Shown here piece by piece: positions 1 to 12,600 of a DNA stretch of 64,000 nucleotides (position 1 is its first letter; each line of letters opens with the position of its first letter). The translations under genes and the position numbers were made by a program. Below the pieces are notes generated by a model. It saw only the letters and a list, made by a program, of their open reading frames with translations. It searched no databases and was not told the origin of the DNA. Source of the DNA: Pagrus major (Eukaryota > Chordata > Actinopteri > Spariformes > Sparidae); assembly GCF_040436345.1 (NCBI RefSeq), contig NC_133230.1, forward strand, positions 24,128,197 through 24,192,196, given 5' to 3'.

Positions 1-822
1 GTTTTTCATGGAGGCTCTACACTTGTACTTTAATCTGTGGAAGCTCTCTACTGAAATGAAACACTACATGACGAAGATTTATGTCACAGGATGGGGTAAG
101 AAAACTAAAACTGAGCAAAACGTGCTTTAATTCAAACTACATAAAAAACATGTAAATGTCTTTCTCTTCAGGCACACCAGCTGTGGTGGTGATTGGTCTT
201 CTTGCCTCTGGAAAATATGACTACCTGGTCATTAATACTGATAATGGGAGTTCAGCCAAAATGTAAGCAACTCTTACTCACTAATCTCTTATTCACAGAG
301 AAGAGATTCAGCTGACTAAGTGGATCATTATTTTCTCAGGTGCTGGATCTCTGATGCTGCTATCCACCAGGGGGTGAACATTGGTTATTATGCCATCGTG
401 TTCATCTTCACCTTTACAGTTTTCGTCATAACTTTACGTCAGATTGTTATCATAAAACCCAAAGCAGAGAAGGCCCAGAACATGAGCCCCATCAAGACAA
501 ACTCTCTCTCCATCATAGGCCTGATCCTCCTGCTCGGCATCACCTGGGCTTTTGCCTTCTTCAGCCATGGACCTCTGCTCATACCCTCCTACTACATCTT
601 CACCATCCTCAACTCCTTTCAAGGTATCCAAAGTTTGAACTACACTCGCACTGCCTAAGAATGATGCAATGTTTGTAACCCACCTGCCCTGTTGTTGCAG
701 GTTTCTTCCTCTTCATCTACTATCACAACTCCAGCAAGATGGCTAAAGAGGACAAAAACGCCGCGGTCAGCAGTAGCAGCACGGCTACGTCAAACATAGG
801 AATGACATCCCCGTATCAATGA
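1..822 (+). CDS. Adhesion G-protein-coupled receptor, ADGRG-like, 3' coding exons (partial)
   Basis: Four coding exons are joined in frame: 1-95, 172-262, 340-623 and 701-822, with GT/AG introns of 76-77 bp and stop TGA at 820-822. They give the last 196 residues of a seven-helix receptor; helices 1-2, most of helix 3 and the extracellular GAIN/GPS part lie left of the window. Visible are the end of TM3, a GWGTPAVVV segment (family-typical GWGxP at TM4), the ECL2 cysteine in KMCWIS, TM5, TM6 (LLLGITWAFAFF) and TM7 with NSFQGFFLFIYY, then a short Ser/Thr-rich tail ending SPYQ. The CWI, GITW and NSxQGFF signatures are typical of adhesion GPCRs, closest by eye to group VIII (ADGRG). The family signals through G proteins after tethered-agonist exposure at the plasma membrane. 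The exact ADGRG member cannot be assigned from the 7TM end alone. Confidence 0.9.
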
Positions 823-1980
823 AGTGTTCTTACAGTGCTGGCCATTCTTTTAACAAAAACTGATGTGAGATTATGTTGACACAAGAGGGCAGCATTTCAT
901 TTCATCTAGTCAGGCATGAGCCCCGTCTGACTCACTGAGAAACTTTGCAGTAAGGGTTGTGATTCATTCAGAATATATCACAGAGCGCCTAAATTAAAGC
1001 TTTAGTCATACACTGGAATGCAAATGTTTAAGAGGAAAATATTACCCTTTTATGACTGATTGTCACGTGGACTGAAGATGGGAAAGCGAAGAAACTCCTC
1101 TCAAGCTGAAGGGACGTCTTGTCCCTCACAGGCTTAACAGTGTTGGGGGGCCGAGCAAGCCAGCTAGCGCTTTGCGTGCCTGCAGATAATTAGCTCGTGC
1201 CTACAGAGAGCAGTATCCACTGTGCGGGGAGCCTTAACTGGCTAACCAGAAATGAGCTCATGGCTACCTAGTGATCAGAGGCCTGAAGGCAGGGCATCAT
1301 GTTGAAACCTTTCTCTGAAATATGATTGTAAATAAGTAGCATTTATATCATTTAATGAGTTTAGTAAGTCTTGGCAAACTGCATTGTGGTAATGATAAGG
1401 AGTCATTGGGAATTTTCTGATTTTTATTGTCGCTACCTATTCATTTGTATATTTTTTTTCTCTACACATGATGATTAACATCTAATGTATTCAACATTCT
1501 TTTCAAAGTAACACAAGCGTTCATGTAAGTTTAAATCTTTAACCATCTTAGACAATGTTTGATTCCATGTGTATACTCTTTGCTGTTTTAACTTCATTTG
1601 TTTGTTGTTGTTTTTTGTTTTTTTTAAAGGAAACACAGTAATGTTTTATGAAATCATTTGTAATCATAGTGGTTTATTTAAAGGAAAAGTTCACCAAAAA
1701 TGAAAATTCAATCATTATCTACTCACCCCCAAGATGGAAGGAATTGAAAGTCCACAAAACATTTCTGGAGCTTCGCGGCTAAAAACTGTTTTCCATCATC
1801 ATGGGGGTGAGTAAATAATGACTGAATTTTCATTTTTGGCGGGCATATCCTTTAAGATTAATTTTGATAATATGTGGTAAGACTGGCTCCTTGATTCATG
1901 TAGAGCTCACAGTCTAATGTGTAACTGCTTTTGTGAATGAAACTATTAAAGTGTAAATAAAGTGTAACAAAGTTTATGGT
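823..1980 (+). other. 3'UTR of the ADGRG-like gene with poly(A) signal
   Basis: No open frame follows the stop. A canonical AATAAA lies at 1956-1961, followed by a T/G-rich stretch, so the transcript probably ends near 1975-1990. The UTR would contain the foldback element at 1682-1851. Transcript end is inferred from the signal only. Confidence 0.6.
1678..1855. mobile_element. Foldback MITE in the ADGRG 3'UTR
   Basis: The body 1682-1851 is flanked on both sides by TTAA (1678-1681 and 1852-1855). Its two ends are long inverted repeats of about 50 bp: the left arm contains GTTCACCAAAAATGAAAATT and the right arm has the matching reverse complement, with a few mismatches. No transposase frame is present, so it is non-autonomous. 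Similar foldback elements are abundant in teleost genomes. In RNA the arms would form a long, nearly perfect hairpin. Confidence 0.8.
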
Positions 1981-1989
1981 ATCTCTGTA

Positions 1990-4900
1990 GTCTTTACTTA
2001 TGCAGCACTCTGTGTGTAGAGCTGGGGAGTGACATTCAGAGAGTAAAGCCTGTTTATTTATCTATGACTGATTAATCTTCTAAATGACCGCAGCGTGCCG
2101 ACTGAAAACTAGGGTAATTACAGCCATACACATCTGATTTGTGTTGCCCCAAAAAACGGCCTTTCATGCGGAGCACAGCGGGCTTCTATGATGTACCTGT
2201 GTGTGTCCATACGTTAGGAAGCCACAGCAGAGGCCTCATCTAAGAAATGACATTAGCATGCAGGCTGCAATTACAAATCACAGCACTGTGGAAAATGATG
2301 GTGAAACACGCTGTAGAAAAAGAAAAAAAAAGCCAATTTGAACTAGAGGTTTCACAGCCAAGCATGTGGACTTATTTGAGCCAAAGATCAACAACGCTGC
2401 TTTTCATTCATTCATGTACAAAATCAAAAGTCAGGAAACGTTTCCCACACAGAGATTATGATCTGTGGTGAGTGTGGTTTCACTGCTTTCTGGAAAGAGG
2501 AAAATAGATAGACCAGCATGAAATGTATGAAACTAGAAATTAATGAAAAGAAGAAGACCTCGCGTTGCTGGCGTGTGAAGAGTGTTCACTTTTCATGTTG
2601 TCCCATAAACTGACTGTTAAACGAAGTGAAAATGTAGACACCAGGGTAAAATTTAACATGTCTAGATGTGTTTCTTTTAGTAGAGGGGAACTGAGAAACA
2701 ACTTAATTGCTCTCAGTCTTTAACCACATGGAGTGTGGTGGCTTGGAGCTGCACCAACACATTGGCATGTGTCTTCAGATTTTCTAAGCTTGATGACACA
2801 AAACACTGTCCATATAATACTGAGATAAAGGTGAAGGAATCAGGGGATGGATTTCGCCGCTGCATGCTCCTATGACAGATGCATACTCAGATAAAATAAG
2901 TAAGAAGGGGACTAATTCCTGGAAAAGTGCAAAATTTCCACCGTGCAGCCTTTCTAACCTTCTTTTCATTGGAGATCATTAGAGTTTAGCAGAACAGGAA
3001 CAATAATAATAACACTGTTCCTGAAGTGTGAATAGGTTTGGTTTTATGATTGGCGTATTTCAGGTGCAGGAAAAGCAAAATCGGCCTTGCGTGTGTTTTA
3101 TTAAATGGAGTCTGGACTGAATCCTGCCTTGTAAAACCCAAATTGCTGATCTCAAATGACCTATAAAGCCTGAGGTCTTGTTCCTGGAACCTTGCGTGTC
3201 TGGAGGAATTATGACTACTCATAACATAATATGCAGCTAGATGTATCTTTCATTCAACTTAATGATATGCAATGTACAAACAGCTTTTTATTAGACTGGA
3301 GTTCCCATAAATTTGACCCTTCTTGCAATCTCAAGGTATGCTAACTTTTATGCAGCCCTGTCTTGCCGTTTTCTCTGGGTCAAGGCAGCACACTTCCTCA
3401 CATCCCCCCTCCTCCCTTCTCGTTTTTCATAAATCCCCAAAATGATTTATTTCCTAGTAACTTTCCTCGTGAAAATTGATGTGGACCCGGGGCCTTTGTA
3501 GCGTCTGGTTTCCCCGCTGGCTGCAGTAAAATCAGGCTGAGGTCCAAGCGTGGGGCAGCGCTTGCGTGACTGAGTGCCCCCGCCTCCTTGCGTGTCATGA
3601 TGTGGCCCCCAGACTCAAAGCACTCAGGCTGATAGATTTGAGGGCCCACAGTTAAGTGTGTGGATTTATGACGGGCAGTTGCGGCGTGTCAGAGAAACTG
3701 TGTTACTTTTGCAGGGAGCACGAAATGAGGCCTCTTCCTACAGGAAAGCAGGGAGAGAAAAGGGGGGAAAACTATCCAAGGTGCTTTCAGGTTACTGGCC
3801 GTGACTTGGAAAAGTCTCGAAACAACACACCGCCTTGTGTTTTCGGGAGGGGTGGCCAGATGGTTCCAGATGCATGCACACAGTCCTGGAAGTCATCTCA
3901 AGCTCTGTCCTCGACATCTTTCATCAGGTAGGAAGATGATGCGGTGAGAACGTAGGGGTCACGAAAGGGGAGACGAGGAAGGAGGAGGGGGGGTGACAGA
4001 GGGCACGACCTGTTGAAACATTCGGATTGAAAATGTAACCTCTGGATTTTAAGCTTCTCCTCCCTACAGTTGCTTGTCTCCCCTTCTCACGTCATGTGCA
4101 ACAGCAGGAAGGATCATTCGCCTTCGTGTCACGTAAGGGGGTTCTCTTTGTCCCCCCGCGACCTCAGTGGCTCCTCATCGCTCACTCAAAGGTGGGAACG
4201 TTAAAGAGCTCTCACACATTCAGATCTGTCCATCATATGTCACCAGGTTTATCAAAATCACTCTATCGTGCAGCTGACACTTTGGAGTATGAGGTTTGTG
4301 TTGCACGTTCTTGCATGCGACAGTGTAAAGAACGTTGTGGTTATTTCTGTTGAACCGTCAGAACAGACAAATAGAAACAAGATGAGAATTTATGATGTTT
4401 GTTACTTTACAAACTGCTAACAAAGTAACCTTCAGTGGCAGTCAGAAAAGTTGTATTTCACAGATGCTGAGAGCTTTAAGAGCAGGCTGAATAAATAAAA
4501 ATGTATTGATAACACATGTGATTAATCTCTAACATTTCCACAGAAATTTTATCTGGTAAACATGTCGTGATATCATCCTTCATTCTTTTTAATACACTGC
4601 TGCCAGCATTTCACTCCGACACATTTCCTCATCCGACCAGGATTTAAACAGACATCTTAACTACCAGCTCGGTCCCACACTTTAGAGGCTGGAAAGCTGT
4701 TGGTTAAGAAGCTTAAGCCGTCTGGATTCACTCATACTGGGCCTAGTTTGCTCGCTATTAACTTGGCTGTCGTTTGGCCTTTAAAATTCACACTTGGTGA
4801 AGTTGTGGTATTCGCTTCACACCAATGGCGCAGGCTTTCCCACAATGCTAAGAGAGTTTACCACAGGGACTGATTCACCCGCTGGTTTAATGCTGCAGAA

Positions 4901-5235
4901 CTACAAAATCTTCACAGGTAGGAAACGAGCACTTGGTCTGCGTTCTAAAAAGCATCTACAGTATTCTACAGAGGCTGTGGTTAAAGCTGGTAATATCTCC
5001 AGTCTGATGTGGTGCCAGAACATGGAAAACTGAAATAAACCAAATTGTGTTGATTTTATTCCCATTTAACAAGTTGTATGAGCAAAACTTTTTTTTCCCT
5101 AAGTATCTGGTGTGGACCGGGGACATTTTGAATGTGATGTTTGCAAATTTTTTTATTTAAAATATGCATTTGTCCACTCATTTCAAAGCTTTCAATATTT
5201 TTACATTGAGATATACAATTTTAAATTCCAACCCC
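1990..5235. other. Gene-free stretch with GCGTG-rich segment
   Basis: No exon or known protein match is visible; the short open frames have no recognisable domain. The segment 2569-3594 holds five TNGCGTG motifs on the plus strand (2569, 3087, 3192, 3562, 3588), described under findings. The block around 3400-3720 is more GC-rich than its surroundings and could be a conserved regulatory element; that is a guess without alignment. Confidence 0.4.
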
Positions 5236-5905
5236 TTAAGCGTTTCCCTTCGGTATTGCTGTAGGCAAAGCTGTCGCAAAGATAGTGTTAGAACCATGGC
5301 TATCATTAGCAGCCTGACTACTGTCCAGAGCAAAAAACAACCGTGAGAATCCCAATTTGACCTAGAAACCCTGATCTCAGCGCTCCTAAAAGCCAGAGTA
5401 AAACAACCTGTTGTATTAATAACAAGGCTGGTTTTGTTACATACTGATCCAGTGGTAAGAATGCCAGTTTTGAACCTTTTGGCGTTCCAGTGATAAGAGG
5501 AAACACATCAACATGGGCACCAGACTCTGACACAACACCGGCCCTCTACATTTATTAAATGCTCGGCATTCACTGTTGTTTTTCCCCAGTTTCTATCACT
5601 CTCCATCTTCACCTGCTTTGCCTCTTCTTTTTATTTGCAGTGTAATTCCAGTTGGTCCACTGTTACCTGGGGATAGCTACCTAGTAAATCAGTACCTCAT
5701 CTTCATTTGGTTGCGCAATGGCAGACGTGCTTCCTTCGATTTTTTTTTTTTTTTACCTTCATTTTTCCAGGAAAAGCCAGCCCGTTGGCAGACCGAATAG
5801 CATAGTACCTGCAAGACATATAGGGAATCAATCCATATGCGGATGGTATCATTTTTCTCCAGCCATTACACTGTTGAATCAGTATCTATGTCAGAATGTT
5901 AAGAT
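5236..5905 (+). repeat. Dispersed repeat, copy A of an unclassified family
   Basis: This stretch matches, over most of its length, the reverse complement of 56918-57471. Shared blocks include ATGGCTAT...TTAGCAGCCTG near 5295, AGAATCCCA...CCTGATCTCA near 5346-5380, the segment around 5640-5720, and GGCAGACC...ATAGGGAA near 5790-5830. Both copies begin next to TTAA (5236-5239 here). Divergence between copies is substantial, so the family is old. No coding capacity is evident. I cannot name the family. Confidence 0.75.
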
Positions 5906-5939
5906 AAAGGAAAAAAGTTGTTGATTGCAAGTTTAACAA

Positions 5940-6400
5940 TAGAAAAAAAGCAAAAACAATTCGAATCGGCATCTTTTCCGTTCTCCCTTACTCCAAGGGG
6001 CTTTTTAGCATCTCTCAGTTCACTGCTTTGATTTTTATGGCTTGCAACTTTACTGTTTTGGTTCACTCACCACTCTCAACAAAACTGTTTCCACCAGCAG
6101 CAGCAAGCAGATGTTTTCAGCAAAACATTTAGAATCCTAGTTATTTCTCTCCGATGCTGGTAGAAACCAAAACAGAGCTAAAAGGAGGTAAATGTTTGAC
6201 TTACATTTATCACAGGCCCAGAAATATGACTCCTTTTATTTTTCCCTTCGCTCATATAGAATGGAAGTGAACAGGAGGTGATCATTTGCCACTGTTGATT
6301 TTGTGAGCGTGCCCTTATAATGTGAAAATGTGTCAATGTTAGGTCTGTAGCTTGTTTCCAGTGCCCCCAAGTGGCCAAATATCAAGTTAGTTGTAACATT
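5940..6400. repeat. Possible teleost interspersed repeat
   Basis: The segment resembles a repeat common in percomorph genomes as I remember it (phrases such as AAACAGAGCTAAAAGGAGG and CCCCCAAGTGGCCAAA). A fragment with a similar phrase occurs at about 45,830. No terminal repeats were resolved, so the limits are approximate. Confidence 0.35.
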
Positions 6401-9400
6401 TTTCTTTCTTTTGTCGAATCCCAAAGGAAGAGGGTGTGTATGGGTATGTATTTTTGTGTCACAATAGTTCACATGTACATGTGTGTCCAATGTATGTGCC
6501 CACAGGGATCTGATTTCAGTTAAGCTACTCTGTTGCCCAAGCGTGATAAACTCTGTCTGTTTCCTCCGTCTCACTCTGTAGGGAGCCCTTAATCACTCCA
6601 TAGTGCTTCCCTCTACACATCCAAGTGTGAGAATGTATTCCACTGTGTAAATAAACGACCATAGATCACATGAGGAGACAAATACGGAAAGCATCCACTC
6701 TTGTGCCAATCCTAATCAAATCTTGTTTGTATCTGTGTGTTAGCACTGGGGTTAGTGGCAGTTTAATGCGAGGGACCACCAGAAAAGTTTGTTTCCTGGA
6801 GCAGCAGAGGAAGGTTGTTTTTTCATCGTCTCCATGGCTCATTTTTAATGTCTCTTGTTTGTCATTTATGGCAGCCTCGGAACATAAGGATGTGGCTCTT
6901 CTAAGTTATTCGTGCATTGTCCCGATATGCGGTCCAGCTCTTTCACAAAATGGTATTGTCAGACCACACAATTTAGGTTTGATGAGTGTTCATTTGGAAA
7001 AAATAAATCTTCTTCACATGCTTCCTCGAACGTGTCCATTAAAAATACATGAAAGATGAGTCGTACCCATGTGACGCATTCATCGTTCAGTAATAACACG
7101 TTTAAAAGTCATCATGCGAAAATTTCATAACTTTGTGCCGGGAATATACGATCTACGGACTCAAGAGACCAAAGAGCGGTGTGACTCTGCTCCTCAGATT
7201 CTCGTTAGAGACTAGTGTCTGTGTTTACAGCCGAAGCGTGACTTCCAGCTTCCAGAGCCAGACAGCTCCAAGTGATTCCATCCCAGCAGAAGTATTGACT
7301 GAAGCGGTGGCAGAGGTTAATCTGGAACATACTTGTGACCATGTCGGGCTGTGTTATCCTGCTGTCTCGACATCCTGCTTGATTTATGGGCCTCATCTTG
7401 CTGCTGTTCACCATGTCTCTTCTCTGACTTAAAGGATTAGTGGGAAGTGACATCGGCTGAAGTTCCCTACTTCTCTGTCGATGCTCATAATTTTCATAAC
7501 GGTCTGCGCGTCAAGGTGTGTGTGCCTTTGTACCAAGTGGTATAACAGTACAACTATCTTCTTTTACAGTCTTGTGTTATGCCGTTGTGTTAATGATAGT
7601 GCACTAAACACTGTGCAGAGTAAAATCAACACAACCAGTGAAACCAGAGAATTAGGACCACATGTGCTGTTTTCTCCTGCTCCCAGTGTCTTTATTTATT
7701 TAGTTTTTTCAAATTTTAAAATAGCCTAAGGCCTGTGCATGATGACTGCTATTGTGCCCATTTGAGGGTTTCACTTCCTGGAGTTGTTAGATTTCTACTG
7801 GTGGCCAATCAGAGGCAACTGAAAGTGATCAATCAAGGATAAGGGCATAGATATATTGGAGCCAGTATACAGAGGAATTACGTCCTTATTGGACCATTTC
7901 ACACCTCACGATTCATGTCTGAAGTGTGCCTTGTTACGTACCTTAGCGAGGCAGAAAGTAAGTATGTAGAGGTTGGAGTGATTGATGGGTGTTGAGAGCA
8001 ATTGGATCTCATGCAAGAGTTCACATCCCATCAAAGACCTGCATGTTTGCTCTATTATTAATTGTAACCATGACCTTGCCTTAACTTTAAACAAGAACTA
8101 GCTTCAACGAAGGCCGACTGTTGCATCGCCTCACGTCTCCTGAGATTTGGCCAACAAAGCTGCACTTGAAGACACCGCAACGACGGCCAAGCTTGTTCTT
8201 TCTGCACCTGTGTGAAGGGAAATGCCTCGTTGTTATTATTAAGCAGCATTTTCTGACACCACTCTCGCAAATATAGCCGCTTCTAATCAAGGATATGTCT
8301 GATAAAAATTGAGTAAATGGCACTGGCGAACAGGCAGAGGAGAAAAATAAGGCAAAACTGAACTAGATGGGGGAAATCATAGACACTACAGCGACAGGCT
8401 CAAGTGGCTTTGCCTTCCTTTTTGCGTTTTTGCTGTCCCTGCTGACCTGAGGGGTCTGGATGCTTCGTAAAGCATAAGTAAAGATGTATTTAGGCCTGAG
8501 ACCATTTAGTGCTTATTGACAATCAACAAGATTTCAAAATTAATCTTTTGACACACAGGAAGCCGGTGCAAAGATTTAACTATGATGTTCTTGTATGGCG
8601 GTAGGTTTGAGGTGTGCCAATGTGGCAACATTTTGACACATTGGTGAGGTTGTGTCCATCTGAATGTATAAATGTGTGGATACCCGTGCAAACCTAGTCG
8701 CAGCTATTGCAAATTTGCGCTTATTAAAATCAGTTTTACAGTTAAAAAGTCCTTGTTCAGTGGAGTGTCCTATGGCCTGTTGCTGAATGACTTTTGACTT
8801 TCAGTGTTTGTAATTTTTGATTTTGTAATGTAATTAAGCAATTTCAAAGTTGTTTTCGATCAGTTTTACTCCCTCTTGTATCATCAGAGTGTGCGCAGAA
8901 TCTGCCCAGGTTCAGCAGTGAGTGTGGGAGAAGCCTTTAAATCCTTGCACGAACCCTCTTTTGCAGATTCGTGTCAGTCCTGTACTGCTCCAATCTATAT
9001 TTGTATACTCACTCAGAATACAATAGATGAACTTGTATGTCTCGCACATGAGCCAATGTGCAGAGACATGAATGTTTACGTGAGCATTTGTTGGATTACA
9101 TCAGTGGGAACAACAGAAATCTCCATACACTGCCACAATACTCCTGCTCCCTTTTCTCCGGCACTCTCAATGGACGACAAGCGGGACGGTAAACTCTGAG
9201 TGACCTGCCCGTGCATGCCATTCCTCAAAAGCAGTTACAGTGGGGCATATTTCCCTTTGACCAGGCAGGGATGTCACACACTCAAGTATACCAGCTGCAC
9301 ATTATCACGAACATGCAAAGCACAGAACTCTTTCAGCTGCTCATCCTGCCACCCCCACTCATTGTCTCCACCTCCATGCACACACCACCACCTCCACCAA

Positions 9401-10136
9401 CACCTCTGCCATAGCTCCACTCTGAGATGACCCCTCCCTGAGCGTGGTCAAAATGTGCCTTTCACACGGGCGGCTGGCCAAAGCAAATAAACCAGCCACA
9501 TGCCAGCTAACGAGGGCATGAACAGGGTCAGAGGGGGGGCTCGCCGGGAGGTGCCAGGAGTGACAGAGGGAGGGACATGGTCACGCAAAGAAAACAAGCC
9601 CAGCAAGAGTGAGCCAGGCTTCTCACGCAGGGGCCCAGACATGTGTCTTGTCATGCAACAGCCACCCCATCAACCCAAATTAGGGCTGACGGAGGTAATA
9701 AAGCGAGGGAGCAAAAGAGGAGAAAGAGGGGAGAAGAGCAATCCCCTCCCTCTCCTCAGAGAGTGTAAAAGTGAGAGGGAGGATATATTGTTCACCTTTT
9801 AGAGGAGTCTTACAAAACCACTCTGGTGACCTCAGCACACCTCGGAGTAGCGGGCTGCCTGCATGGTAAAGCCTCAGCAATCAGATCTGTCTAACTTATA
9901 CACACCATGTCCTCAGTTAACCTTTGAAGAAAAGCAAACTTAAGGATAAAAAAACACGATGGAAAACTATGGCAAAGATACTCCAATCTGTATGTTAGGG
10001 CCAGCTGCTCTGCCTTTACATCCACTGACCGTACAAGCTAGATTTATGATGCATGTCCAGCTGTAGATGTTATGTTGAAGGTTTGATTTATCAAGATGGT
10101 CTTATCAATCTGTGCACAAATAAAACGACTTTAGAC
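6401..10136. other. Gene-free stretch
   Basis: No exon chain, RNA gene or complete transposon is recognised. A purine/pyrimidine-biased and relatively GC-rich part lies at about 9,340-9,860. It contains one CACGCAA motif (9582) and looks less repeat-like than its neighbours, but I have no direct evidence for function. Confidence 0.35.
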
Positions 10137-10140
10137 TTCT

Positions 10141-10393
10141 AAGTCTAGTTTTGCATGCAGGTGATACACCAATCCCATTTACCTCTGTGGAGGGCAGATC
10201 CATGGTTAGATGACTATCGTCATCATGGTGATGGTAAATAAACACATGGTTGTGAAATGGTCACAGATCATGAATAGATTAAAATAATAAGTTAAAATAA
10301 GTACCTAAAATAGCCTTAAGTATTTGGATGCAGCCGTTTGCCACAGAACTTAATGGGAACATTGGTGTATCACCTGCATGCAAAATTGGACTT
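10141..10393. mobile_element. Foldback element with ~50-bp inverted arms
   Basis: Left arm 10141-10190 and right arm 10341-10393 are inverted copies, sharing the core TTGCATGCAGGTGATACACC and its reverse complement GGTGTATCACCTGCATGCAA. The 150-bp spacer has no coding frame. This is the architecture of a small non-autonomous DNA element. No clear target-site duplication was identified. Confidence 0.65.
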
Positions 10394-10479
10394 TTGCAGC
10401 ATTGCACGCGAAACTGGACTTAAGTTGCCTTATTTGCATGCAGATTTAGAGTTAAAATAGCAGCTATGCATGACATGCT

Positions 10480-10710
10480 TGAGAGTGTGGCTACCTTGTG
10501 ATTGACAAGTTGCTACCACTGCATCAGAGCCAATCAGGAATATCCTCCTTAACTCCACCCTCTCGTCCAAATTTGGTCCAAACGACCAAGATGGCGACGG
10601 CTAACTTCAAAACAGTAGTTCACAAACCAATGGTCGCCATCATGGTGGCTTCATTCAAAGACAATACCTACCAACTTCTACCTACTTACTTTTGTGTATT
10701 TCATTAATAA
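10480..10710. repeat. Possible teleost repeat (CCAAGATGGCGACGG type)
   Basis: The phrases CCAAGATGGCGACGG, AAAACAGTAGT and CACAAACCAATGG are ones I associate with a common fish interspersed repeat. It may belong with the foldback element just upstream. Boundaries are not resolved and no second copy was found in this window. Confidence 0.3.
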
Positions 10711-12411
10711 TAGATACAATGCCATTTACAAGAGATAATGTTAGAAAAAAGTAATCAATTTCCTCTGATCATAGCCAGATAAACCCACTACCCCTGGATG
10801 TCTTTAGTTTGGAAACAAATACAAAGATCAGAGGAGGAGATCATTGACGAGGCCAGCTTCCTTCCACTGAGAGGCAGCCAGTCTGATCGTCTGAGGAGGA
10901 ATATGTCAGCTAGCATAGGTGGTCTGTGCCAGATGTGAGGTATAGGGTGCCTCTCGGCCTCTGAGTGAGCATATGGAATACATTGAGCATGGGGGGACTC
11001 CTCGGAGACTGCTCTCTCTTAAGCTATTTGGGTTGAGAGGCAGCCCTAGCTTTATCCGACAGAGACTGTGGGGTTTGGAAATGTATCACCTTCAGCAGAG
11101 GGTGCAACAGGGGAAAGGGGGCAGCAGAGGATGTAGGGGGACAGGGTAAGGAGGTCAAACTTTAAGGTTGTTTGTGTCTGCGTCTGCCTCCAAGGGAAGC
11201 CTGTGGATGGGATGTCTCAAGTTACACCATTCATAAAGTTATCTGTGGGCCTACACACTTAACAAAATGTATGTTGTTTAGAATTAAAAGAGGTTTATCA
11301 CAGGAGAATGACCTCTTTATTTGGCCATCTCAAAATGCGGGCTTCAGCCTTCACATCTGACTCGAACGCAGCTCCTCCCCGAGGTCCCTTTAATGTCAGT
11401 AGGTTGCCAAAGCATATCAAATGGGGAGGAAAGGCATATCATCCTATGTGAAATAAGGGGGCCAACATCCGTCTTCATTGCACTTGCCTGTCGAATTGTT
11501 CCCAAACAATGACAGAGCACCACTCGCTCCACTTGTGCCTGCAGGACTTGTTCAAAACACCATAAAAAACCCAACTGTTCCCTGCTGATTGAACTTTTTC
11601 GGGGGCTGTTCTGTGAATTAACACACATCACACAAACTCTTCAGAGAATTAGAACTTTTCAGGCTCCCCCCTGATAATTTACTACCACCAGCTTCCACTA
11701 CACTCAAGAGAGAAAAGAACAAGTACAATATAGGAGTATATCCACGTGGAACCTACAGATAAAGGTGTAAAATCAAGACTGTCAGCTTAGACATTCTCTC
11801 CTTGAACAATAGGACTGCTAATGGCTATTAGTCCGCTGACAGCCATGTGTTTACATTCCCCCATAAATGAGCGTAGCACTGAGAAGAACACGCCTTATAT
11901 AGACAAAATCCATTGAGTGTAGCATTTGAACTTCTCCCATTCCTAAACAGAGGAGATGGCCGAGATACAATCACTGTAAATGTATTTCTTTTTCTCTCTG
12001 AGAGTCTCTGACTCTCTAACTACACATGAAAGAGAAGGTGTAGTGATATAAGAGCTTCAATCATGCTAACAGACCTTGTTACACAAACAGCATGTGTCTA
12101 TGTAAAACAGTCCTTATGTCTGTCTCCGTTGCATAAATGCAAAGGCATTAGTATGCAGTATGATTATTTCAGCCAAACAGCTGAACAGGTCAGTGGCTCC
12201 AGGTTGTTTCCACATGGGCCGGGCCACAGGGTGCGCTGCAGTCCGACAGGAGAGGAGGAGATGGACTCCAGTACAGCTGGGACTCACGAACATGCAAGAG
12301 TGAAACAAAAGCCTGGAAATGAGTGGTGATTTTTATTAAATGATACAGCATGTGTTACAGAAACTGCATTTTTGCCACTTTGTTTTGTCAGATGTCAGTC
12401 CTCATGTCACT
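10711..12411. other. Gene-free stretch
   Basis: Short open frames only, with no recognisable domains or splice-linked exons. I see no simple repeat longer than a few units and no inverted repeat of note. Confidence 0.35.
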
Positions 12412-12600
12412 TTAAGGGGCACTGTGTAGTTTTGGTGAAAGAAATTCAAACTCAGAATTGTAATATTTACAATATCAGTGAGGTTATAATACAATATAAA
12501 TACAATACAATATTTATTTTTTCCATAACTGAATAAACTCAGAGGAGAATAAGGTCCCCAGGACACTGTCTGAAGCCAGAGAGGTGGCATCAAGACCCAT
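12412..12600 (+). mobile_element. Truncated MITE copy, lacking its 3' half
   Basis: It starts at TTAA (12412-12415) followed by GGGGCACTGTGTAGTTTTGG. The copy at 24,624-24,892 shares this start, a CAAACTCAGAATT block and the CCCCAGGACACTG...GAGAGGTGGCA block. This copy retains an AT-rich interior that the 24.6-kb copy lacks, but loses homology after about 12,590, before the terminal inverted repeat. The two copies are therefore different deletion derivatives of one family. Confidence 0.65.
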
